From: Richelia sp. SL_2_1
GTDB taxonomy: Bacteria; Cyanobacteriota; Cyanobacteriia; Cyanobacteriales; Nostocaceae
NCBI GenBank assembly: GCA_012033205.1
Contig: JAAUSO010000014.1
Location: 1-64,000 of the forward strand
DNA length: 64,000 bases
Reading direction: 5' to 3'
Shown here: positions 27,737 through 36,200 of the stretch, piece by piece
Layout: each line of letters begins with the position of its first letter
How positions within the stretch are numbered: position 1 is the first letter of the stretch
The notes under the pieces: generated by a model
Seen by the model: only the letters and a program-made list of their open reading frames with translations
Databases searched by the model: none
What the model was told of the DNA's origin: nothing
Position numbers and translations under genes: made by a program

Positions 27737-28342
27737 GTGGGAAATAATCCTGTATTATTTTCTCTTTTAGGAAATACACTTGCTAATTTTGAGAATGATA
27801 CTGAAGTTTTACAAATTCTATCAAAACTAATGCGTTCTGAAGATAAGTTTTTGATCGAAGTAGCTGCAACTAAAGATTTAAATCATCAAGCATTACAAGA
27901 TGCCGTTAATGAGTATGATAATAGTAAATCTTTTAAAGAATTCGTGACTAGTTCTTTACTTCAACATACAGATTTAGATATTGATTTAAATAGCGTTTTC
28001 TTTGAAAGTTCTATCGAAAAGCCAGATAAAGCAATTTTATTAAAAGCTATTTATCGTAACACAACTGGAAATCCAGATAAAGTGATGCTGCTTGATAGAT
28101 CAATAATTAATTTTGCCGAGCAAGATACTATTCGCTTATATTTAACTAGAAAATATACTCGCTCTGGTATTGATAAAGTTATATCGCAAAGTAAATTATC
28201 GATTATTGATAGATTAAATACACTTTCAGAACCGGATAATAGTAGTAGATTTGGTATGGATTTAATTCTACTTGGTTCCAAGAGTACTGTTAGGGATGAT
28301 GAGAAGAATTCTTCACTAGCAAATTCAGTATGGAATCATTAA
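27737..28342 (+). CDS. Histidine-specific SAM methyltransferase-like protein, C-terminal part (frame-split)
   Basis: The GTG at 27737 is the first start in this frame, but the frame is open and homologous from ~27662. LFSLLGNTLANFEND is the conserved SLGNTIGNF-like strand of the EgtD-like fold, and EVAATKDLNHQALQDAVNEY follows. The C-terminal half is diverged from standard EgtD. On its own this part could not bind SAM. It must be read with the preceding entry as one gene. Confidence 0.7.
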   Translation: MGNNPVLFSLLGNTLANFENDTEVLQILSKLMRSEDKFLIEVAATKDLNHQALQDAVNEYDNSKSFKEFVTSSLLQHTDLDIDLNSVFFESSIEKPDKAILLKAIYRNTTGNPDKVMLLDRSIINFAEQDTIRLYLTRKYTRSGIDKVISQSKLSIIDRLNTLSEPDNSSRFGMDLILLGSKSTVRDDEKNSSLANSVWNH

Positions 28343-28405
28343 TATTTCACAAATAACATCATATTTTAGTAATTGAATCGTACTTTTATCTCTTGGTACA
28401 CAAAT

Positions 28406-29047
28406 ATGAAAAATCTTGTTAGTTTAATAACTTTCTGCTCTTTAGTTAGCGGATTAATTTTAGCTATTATCTGGTTTCTTGTAGACTCAAAAAAAGATAA
28501 TATTTTTGAACCAGCATTAACGGCTATTGGTTTACTAGCGACGCTGACGGGTATTTTTGCTGAAAGATGGGCATCTGTGAAAGAAGAAAGGAAAATACTT
28601 TTACTCGGTTTATATCGTGAATTTCAAAAGAATAAAGCAATTTTATTAGATTCTCGATTTCATCTAAATATAGACAGTATAGAGCATCCCGTGGTGTACC
28701 CGCGATTGATCATGTCAGTGACAGAAACAGCTATTGCATCTGGAGTTTTCGCTGAAAGCAAATATAGGGATTTATTCTGGCAGCTTCATCAATGGCACGA
28801 TATTGTCAACGAATTTAATCGTAGACTTGATATTACAGAATTACGGACATTTGTTGAACCTTCACCTCCTGAAATTCGTGAGTTTTATCGAGCATTACGG
28901 GAATCAAACAGTTTCAGTAATGCAGTTGATTATATTTCCCATATATCTGATGTTTTGAAATCAAAACACTTAAATAAACGAAGTTACCTTAAAGAAATTC
29001 AGATGATTGAAAAACAGTTATCTACTAAATCTAACCTTAAGAAATAG
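28406..29047 (+). CDS. Hypothetical membrane protein
   Basis: About 213 residues from the ATG at 28406; an in-frame TTG lies 33 bp upstream. Two membrane helices (LVSLITFCSLVSGLILAIIW and PALTAIGLLATLTGIFA) are followed by a ~150-residue soluble helical domain (KEERKILLLGLYREFQKNK...). Family not recognised. It lies 63 bp after the methyltransferase-like gene in the same direction and may be cotranscribed. Confidence 0.6.
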   Translation: MKNLVSLITFCSLVSGLILAIIWFLVDSKKDNIFEPALTAIGLLATLTGIFAERWASVKEERKILLLGLYREFQKNKAILLDSRFHLNIDSIEHPVVYPRLIMSVTETAIASGVFAESKYRDLFWQLHQWHDIVNEFNRRLDITELRTFVEPSPPEIREFYRALRESNSFSNAVDYISHISDVLKSKHLNKRSYLKEIQMIEKQLSTKSNLKK

Positions 29048-29245
29048 AAGTTGAAGAAGCAATATCACTTTACATGAAAGTTTTACAAAATAGAGGTGAT
29101 TTTATTCTCTTTTAAATCTTAGGCAAGTACAAGTATACAAATAAATAAATAAATAAATAATTTAAATTTAAATTTACGTTTATCCGCAAACAATATTTAC
29201 TCTTTTAATTAATAATAAGCTTAGGACATCTACAATTTCGGTGAT

Positions 29246-30223
29246 ATGTATAATCAAACATTGTTTCTTCCTCAAATGGGTTGCGGAACTTGGGCATGGG
29301 GTAATCAGGTGCTTTGGGGCTACAATCAAAGTATGGATGATGATTTACAATCTTGTTTTAATCTTTGTGTTGAAAATGGTGTAACTTTATTTGATACTGG
29401 GGATTCTTACGGTACGGGAAAATTAAACGGACAAAGTGAGAAGTTATTAGGACGTTTTAGCAAAGAATATGACGGTGTAAATAAAAATGATATCTGCATT
29501 GCGACTAAACTTGCTGCTTATCCTTGGAGATTAACTAGAGGTGCAATGGTTTCTGCTGGTAAAGCTTCTGCAAGACGTTTGGGTAGAAATATTGATTTGG
29601 TACAAATGCACTGGTCTACGGCGAATTATTTTCCTTTACAAGAATGGGCTTTATTGGATGGGTTGGGAGATTTATACGAGCAAGGTTTGGTTAAGGGTGT
29701 GGGTTTATCAAATTATGGTTCAAAAAGATTGAGGAAGGTACATCAAAAGTTTGCGGAAAGAGGGGTACCAATTACAAGTTTACAGGTACAGTATTCTTTA
29801 TTATCAACTTATCCGGTGACGGAGTTAGGTGTTAAAGAAGTTTGTGACGAGTTGGGAATTAAGTTAATTGCTTATAGCCCTTTATGTTTAGGAATTTTAA
29901 CGGGAAAATATACCGATAAAAGCCAATATCCTAAAGGTATTAGAAATATTTTATTTAAACAATTAATTCCTGGGGCAAAATCGTTATTACAATGTTTGCG
30001 AGAAATCGCAGAATCTAGAAATAAAACTATGTCTCAGGTAGCTATTAATTGGTGTATTTGTAAAGGTACAATTCCCATTCCTGGAGCTAAAAATCCCCAA
30101 CAAGCACAGGAGAATATTGGTGCTTTGGGTTGGAATTTAGATGCTGGAGAAATTACAGAATTGGATAAAGCAGCCGCGAGTATTGATAAAAAAATGGTGC
30201 AGAATATTTTTCAGACTAAGTAA
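29246..30223 (+). CDS. Aldo/keto reductase
   Basis: 325-residue NADPH-dependent oxidoreductase with a TIM barrel. The catalytic tetrad is visible: Asp and Tyr in LFDTGDSYGTG, Lys in IATKLAAYPW, His in VQMHWST. YSPLCLGILTGKY and the cofactor-binding IPIPGAKNPQQAQEN near the C-terminus are conserved. This form, with QMHWST and LGLSNYG-like segments, resembles the plastid/cyanobacterial general reductases. Substrate unknown. Stand-alone gene. Confidence 0.92.
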   Translation: MYNQTLFLPQMGCGTWAWGNQVLWGYNQSMDDDLQSCFNLCVENGVTLFDTGDSYGTGKLNGQSEKLLGRFSKEYDGVNKNDICIATKLAAYPWRLTRGAMVSAGKASARRLGRNIDLVQMHWSTANYFPLQEWALLDGLGDLYEQGLVKGVGLSNYGSKRLRKVHQKFAERGVPITSLQVQYSLLSTYPVTELGVKEVCDELGIKLIAYSPLCLGILTGKYTDKSQYPKGIRNILFKQLIPGAKSLLQCLREIAESRNKTMSQVAINWCICKGTIPIPGAKNPQQAQENIGALGWNLDAGEITELDKAAASIDKKMVQNIFQTK

Positions 30224-30386
30224 GTTGTTATAGTTAAAAAGTAGAAATATAAAAGTTAAAATTTGGGGAAGTATCCCAAGTTTTGATAAATATATTGTAG
30301 TACGTCAACTTTAGCGCTAACGCCCTCAGAATTGAACATTTGGGAAGCCTCAAAATTTGGTATTTTCAACCGCCAATTAATCTATC

Positions 30387-31367
30387 TCAAATTATAAATT
30401 CTTCAGTAATAGTTGTATTTCCTAAAGTCAAGTTAATCTGAAAACGTTCTCCTAGCTTGCCAGTAAATTCTAATCTCATCCAATTTTCTTCTTCTCTCGC
30501 AGACATTTCTATACAGGAATTACCAGTTTCATCTAACACCCTCAATTGTAAATTTTGTGGTAGATACATTTGATTGCTAGTTGGATAAACACGCAAACAA
30601 ATATCTATTTCTTCATCTTGATTTGCTGAAGCAAGAGTTACTATTAAGGCAAATGGATGATTTGCTAATTTTACTCCCAAATCAATTATTTTTCCTCGAC
30701 TAACACTTTCTTCTTCTGAATTTCCTTGATTATTTGACGGATGGTTACTTCTAGTACGGAAAGCTAAATTATCTGCTGGAAAAGATAATAAATCTTCCAC
30801 GCATAACCAACCTGCATCAAATACATTATCGAGCCAACGACTTAAATTTACTGGGGTAATGTTGAGATTTGACACAGTTACACGATCAAAAATATCGGGA
30901 ATCCAGTCTAATAAATTATCAAGAGGCTGAAGATTCGCAATTGCTATTTTTTGCGGAAATTTACAAACTTCAAGTAGAGGAACAAATCCTAATAATTCGG
31001 CTTTATTTAGGTGTTCATCTAATTTTATAACTACAAAACCCATTAAGTCTGTATGAATTCCTGGGTATAGCGTTAAATTTGTTTGCTCTGGAAGTATAGG
31101 GTGACATTCTAACTTGCCAATATCAGGGATAACTAATTGTTTAGCATCGAATGCAGATGCAAGACTTGATTGCAAAATCTCACGATAACTTAAATCGGTT
31201 TCTATTTCTAACCACTTCAGGTAAGTATGAACCGCATAAACAGCTAAAGTATTTAAATATACTTGTTTACCTTTTTGGAGTGTAGATTGTTCAATGGCTA
31301 ATTGACTCGCTAGGTTATGAGCTTCTTTACCAAGTGAAACAAATAGGGGTATTTCAGTAGTATTCAT
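30387..31367 (-). CDS. DUF1822 family protein
   Basis: 326 residues, cytosolic, without membrane segments. The N-terminal KGKQVYLNTLAVYAVHTYLKWLEIETDL and the ELLGFVPL-type segment are typical of DUF1822, a cyanobacterial family of unknown function that often follows a sigma-like gene. Its start codon overlaps the stop of the upstream gene by four bases (31364-31367), so the two are translationally coupled. Confidence 0.85.
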   Translation of the reverse strand: MNTTEIPLFVSLGKEAHNLASQLAIEQSTLQKGKQVYLNTLAVYAVHTYLKWLEIETDLSYREILQSSLASAFDAKQLVIPDIGKLECHPILPEQTNLTLYPGIHTDLMGFVVIKLDEHLNKAELLGFVPLLEVCKFPQKIAIANLQPLDNLLDWIPDIFDRVTVSNLNITPVNLSRWLDNVFDAGWLCVEDLLSFPADNLAFRTRSNHPSNNQGNSEEESVSRGKIIDLGVKLANHPFALIVTLASANQDEEIDICLRVYPTSNQMYLPQNLQLRVLDETGNSCIEMSAREEENWMRLEFTGKLGERFQINLTLGNTTITEEFII

Positions 31368-32068
31368 AAATCTTCATTTTCTGGAATTTTTAAATCTTGA
31401 ACAATTTCTTGTAGCAATGGTTTACATCTACCGTACCAATGATTAGTTACTTGCTCTCTTTTCATGTTTAATTCGCGGGCTATTTCTTCAAAGGTATCTG
31501 GTGGTTCCTTCAAAAATATTCTTTGGCTAAGTAAATGACAATCACACTCAGAATTTGTACGGAGATAGCAATTTTGTAATCTTTTTTTGGGGTCTTTAAT
31601 AATATATGCTTCTATGGCTAAACCCAACCTTTCTTGCTTCTGCTGTTGTAAATTTTCAATGTAACCATCAAGACCGCTAAGCCTAGGAATATTCAAACCT
31701 GTTTCTGACAAATAGTCAACAAGAGTTGTTCTTGTTTCATCATTACCTACTGGTACATCTAGACTAATATATTCCCAGGTTTGTTGGTAATATAAATCTT
31801 GAATTCGCCACTTGAGATATCCATTAATCCATTTTAGTAAACTATCTTTAATTGAAGGAGTACGCTGTTCAAAAGTAGTACAAATATTTTGGCTTACCCA
31901 CTCCCAAGTTTTATTTAAAGCATCTGGATATCCTGGATGAGACGATTTTAATAATCCTGGTAATTGTTGAAGTTTGATGAGCAACCGCTGCATGGCTTTG
32001 CGTCGCTCGCGACTTCCATCAGGGTGTTTACGTATTGACTCAATTAGTTGTTTGAGTTGTTCATCCAT
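31364..32068 (-). CDS. Sigma-70-like helix-turn-helix protein
   Basis: 234 residues. The N-terminal part (RRKAMQRLLIKLQQLPGLL...ALNKTWEWVSQNI) resembles a region-2-like helical segment, and the C-terminal DTFEEIARELNMKREQVTNHWYGRC is a helix-turn-helix like sigma region 4. This sigma-like/DUF1822 pair recurs in filamentous cyanobacteria. Whether it directs RNA polymerase or acts as another kind of regulator is not settled. It is transcribed away from the RTX gene, which starts 482 bp upstream on the other strand. Confidence 0.78.
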   Translation of the reverse strand: MDEQLKQLIESIRKHPDGSRERRKAMQRLLIKLQQLPGLLKSSHPGYPDALNKTWEWVSQNICTTFEQRTPSIKDSLLKWINGYLKWRIQDLYYQQTWEYISLDVPVGNDETRTTLVDYLSETGLNIPRLSGLDGYIENLQQQKQERLGLAIEAYIIKDPKKRLQNCYLRTNSECDCHLLSQRIFLKEPPDTFEEIARELNMKREQVTNHWYGRCKPLLQEIVQDLKIPENEDL

Positions 32069-32550
32069 AAAGATAAAGAACTATATCTTTCTACAATTTG
32101 CTGCCAAGAATTATTAAGCAACCATTAAATATACATAAAAGCATTTAACAATTTCGGCTTATTGATTATCTATTTTCGCTGCCGATGGTATTGAATATTC
32201 TTAGCTTGTGATACCACATAGTTCAAAACTAATTTTGAGAATTTTCCTCCCTAATTGTGAAGTTTTGTAACAAGCTCAGATAATCTCACCAAAAATTTTC
32301 GATTAGAGCCTGAGAGAAATATAGGAGATTTGGGTTTTCCTTACTCTATGATTTGAGAACTGAAAACGCTTCTCTAAGATGCTAGAAACCTGTTACCCCG
32401 TTAAAAGATTACCAAAAAAAAACTCTTACTAGACGCTCTTAGCCCAGAGCAAAGAGGTTTCATAGAAATAGATAATTTTCGAGCGGCATAGGAGTAAAAC
32501 TCCAAATAAATTTGGTGAAACACTAATTATCAACAAGAGAGGACTTGAAT
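32069..32550. other. Intergenic region between divergent genes
   Basis: AT-rich, with no ORF, RNA gene or repeat that I can support. It must contain promoters for the sigma-like gene on one side and the RTX gene on the other. An RBS-like AGAGAGGA ends 7 bp before the RTX ATG. Confidence 0.5.
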
Positions 32551-33036
32551 ATGGCTACTGAGTACTATTACGGAACAGAAGGTAATGACTACTACGAACA
32601 CAATAATTCTAATGATTTAGTTGCTTATGCTTATGGTGGCGATGATGACATATTTGGTAACAGTGGTAATGACTATATAGATGGTTCCGGTGGTGACGAC
32701 TATCTTTATGGTGGATTTGGTGATGATGATTTATTCGGGTTCGATGGGAATGATTATCTGATTGGTGAAGTTGGTAATGACTATCTTTATGGTGGATTTG
32801 GTGCTGATACATTTGCTTTCGATTCTCCCTATAGTGGCGTTGATGTGATAGCTGATTTTTATTGGCAAGAAGGGGATAAAATCGAGGTTTCTCAACTCGG
32901 TTTTGGTACTAGCTCTACCAATGATTTTTTCTACGACAATTACAACGGTAATTTGTTCTTTGATGGAATCTTATTTGCTACTATTGAGAATGTGCCGATT
33001 GATTTCTCAACCCAATCCGATATTGTTCTGTTTTAA
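32551..33036 (+). CDS. Small RTX (hemolysin-type calcium-binding) protein
   Basis: 161 residues from the ATG at 32551. The body consists of GGxGxDxLxG-type nonapeptides (GNSGNDYIDG, GGDDYLYGG, GFGDDDLFG, GNDYLIGEVGNDYLYGG), which form a calcium-binding beta roll. The C-terminal ~60 residues (GADTFAFDSPYSGVDVIADF...) match the usual end of such proteins, which carries the type I secretion signal. There is no N-terminal signal peptide, as expected. No ABC/MFP secretion genes are nearby. A clear terminator follows. Confidence 0.9.
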   Translation: MATEYYYGTEGNDYYEHNNSNDLVAYAYGGDDDIFGNSGNDYIDGSGGDDYLYGGFGDDDLFGFDGNDYLIGEVGNDYLYGGFGADTFAFDSPYSGVDVIADFYWQEGDKIEVSQLGFGTSSTNDFFYDNYNGNLFFDGILFATIENVPIDFSTQSDIVLF

Positions 33037-33084
33037 TTAGTCATCGGATTTACCGAATAAAATTTGAATTTACGTTGAATTTAC

Positions 33085-33113
33085 GCAAGTTCTCTGTTTT
33101 CAAGAGGGCTTGC
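33085..33113 (+). terminator. Terminator-like hairpin after the RTX gene
   Basis: GCAAGTTCTCT pairs with AGAGGGCTTGC (11 bp with two G-U pairs in RNA) around a 7-base loop, followed by TTGAATTTT. It lies 49 bp after the stop. Confidence 0.65.
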
Positions 33114-33245
33114 TTGAATTTTATATATTATGTTTTATAAATAATTATTTTTACAAACCACGAAGACTAAAAATTGATGGGTATACTATCTTAAATAAGG
33201 AGCTTACTTAGTAAATACACACTTAGTAACTACAAGGGTATACAG

Positions 33246-36200
33246 ATGCATGTAAAAATCAGCTTGAAATTTAGTGATGGTGATTTTGAACGTGGATTTG
33301 GTCTTCAAAAAAAAATGTCACTTGTGGTCAGTTATGCAGAAAAATCAACAAAAATAGAGATTAAACTGCCTCCAGCGCCGTCCATTACTGTTTTATATCA
33401 AAAATGGAAAGATAACTATATTAAGCTCGCTAATCCCAAAATAGTGCGTATAAAAGTGAAAAAATTCATTAGTTTTTCCTATCCAGAGTGCTATCAAGAA
33501 TGCGAAAAAATCGCCGTAGAATTACGGAGTAAATTAAATCAATGGTTATCGGGTGTTCGGTCAAAATTAGAATCAATAATTAAATTAGATGTCGATTCCG
33601 AAGTTATATTTATTATTTATGCTCAACATATAGAATCCCAATGGACAAAAGATATATTGTATCGACTACCTTGGGGAGAATGGGATTATTTTTCTCAAGT
33701 TGATTATTTAGAAGCTGCATTATGTTTGAATGAGTATCAATCAAATGTAAACAATAAAATTGAAAATCAGGAGATATTTAGAAGAGTTAGAATTACTAGT
33801 ATATTTGGTGAAAGTGAAGGAATTAATCTTAAAGTTGATCAAGAATTAATTGGAAATTTAAGCCAACAAGGAGCAGAATTAATCGTTCTGTCGCAACCAA
33901 AACGTCCGGATTTGATTAAATTATGGCACGAACCCTGCGATATTCTATTTTATAGCGGTCATAGTTATAGCGAGGAAGATGGTAAAGTTGGTTTTTTGCA
34001 AATTAATCAACAAGAAAGTTTAAATTTAGAAGAAATTAGAAATACTTTTCGCGAAGCAATCAAAAAAGGTTTAAAAATAGCATTTTTTAATTCTTGCGAT
34101 GGTTTGGGTTTAGCGCAACAATTAGCAGATTTAAATTTACCATTGATTATAGTTTGGCGTGAACCAGTCGCTGATAACATTGCTCAAAGGTTTCTGGAGT
34201 ATTTTCTCAGTTCTTATGCGAATGGTAAATCTTTATTTACTTCGGTGCGAGATGCAAGAATTCAGCTTGTCGAACTTGCGGATAATAAGGAACAGAAATT
34301 ACCGGGGGTCAAGTGGTTACCAATTATCTGTCAGAATACTAGAGATACACCTCCAACTTGGGAAGATTTGGGAGGACTCAATGGTAAACTTATTCACTCT
34401 CCTTATCAGGGTTTATCCGCATTTTCAGAGTCGGATCAGGATTTCTTTTTTGGTAGGGATGATTTTATTCGAGATTTAGTTAAAGCTGTAAATCATAAAC
34501 CATTAGTTCCGGTAATTGGTGCTTCTGGAAGTGGGAAGTCTTCGGTGGTTTTTGCCGGGTTGCTTCCTCAGTTAAGGAATATTTCTCATGTAGAAATTTT
34601 ATCATTTCGTCCAGGTAAAAATCCTTTTGATGCTTTGGCTGTAGCATTGAGTGATTATTGTCAGTGTTTGGCAACAACCTCACCCGTTAAAATGCACAAT
34701 CTCTCCTTATCAAGGAAAGGGTTAGAAAATAGGTTTAAACAATTAGAATTAGGGATAGATTTGCATAATGATCAAAAAGAATTGGGTAAACTTATCGATA
34801 GTATTGTTAATTGCTTATCGTCACAACGTTTTGTATTAATTGCAGATCAATTTGAAGAACTTTATACTCTTGCTCCGGAAGAATACCGTCAACCCTTTCT
34901 AGATACATTATTGTATGCAGTAAAATTTGCTCCGAGATTTACCCTAGTATTAACACTTAGGGCTGATTTTTACGGATATGCTCTGTCTTATCGTCCCTTC
35001 AGCGATGCTCTACAATCAGCAGGAATTTATAATCTGGCTCCCATGAATTCACAAGAGTTACATGCAGCCATAGAAAAGCCAGCACATAAAATGAAAGTCG
35101 AATTAGAATCTGGATTAACTACTAAATTAATTGATGATTTAGGTCAAAAACCAGGACGTTTACCTTTATTAGAGTTTACCTTGTCGCTGCTTTGGGATAA
35201 GCACGAGCAATGGTATCTTACCCATCAAGCTTATCAGGAAATTGGTGGATTAGAAAAAGCTTTAGCTAAGTATGCAGATTCGGTATTAGATTCCTTGTCG
35301 ATAGTTGAAAAAGAACAAACAGAACGGATATTGATTCAGTTAATTAGTCCAGGGAAAGGTACAGAAGATACTAAACGAATCGCTAATTGTACGGAAGTGG
35401 GAGCAAGTAATTGGAATTTGGTTAAATTGTTAGCCGATAAGCGTTTGGTAATAACTGGATGGGATGAAAGCAATCAACAGGAAACAGTGGAAATTATCCA
35501 CGAAGCATTGATTCGAGAATGGGGAACTTTGCGATTATGGATCGAAATTAATCGTGAATTTCGGATTTGGCAAGAAAGATTAAAATTTGATGTCCGGGAA
35601 TGGGAAAATAAAAACTATGATTCAGAAGCATTATTGCAAGGTACTCAATTAGCGATCGCACTAGATTGGTTTAAGCAACGAAGGGATGAACTGACTTGCA
35701 TAGAGCAAAATTTCATTAACGCTAGTGTTTCTCGAAGAGATAAACAAAGAAGGGAACAAAAACGCAGACGACAGTTAACTATTTCGGGATTAATCGGTGG
35801 TTTAGTATTGGTTTCAACTTTTGCTGGGATTAGTGAAATTCGCAGGATTGATGGGGAAATCAGTAATATTAGTCGAAATTCTCAAGCATTATTTGTTTCC
35901 AATCAAGAATTTGAAGCATTGATAGAAAGTATCCGGGCTGGGAAAAAGTTAAAGCAGTCATTTGGAGTAAGCGATGATACTCAAATGCAAGTTATTTTCA
36001 CATTGCAACAAGCTATTTACGGAGTCAAAGAACGCAATCGTTTACAAAGTGGACAAAGCGTTAGTTTTAGTCCCGATGGAAAAATTTTGGCATCAGTAAA
36101 TCGGGAAGCTTTTAAACTTTGGAATATCGATGGTAGAGAAATACAAAATATTAGTAATATAGGTGGTGCTGATCAAGTTTTTTTTGCCCCAGAGGGGAAC

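Noticed and set aside
32609-32812. His-rich open frame antisense to the RTX gene
   Set aside because: It mirrors the repetitive Gly/Asp codons of the RTX repeats (GGTGAT read backwards gives His codons) and has no RBS or family.
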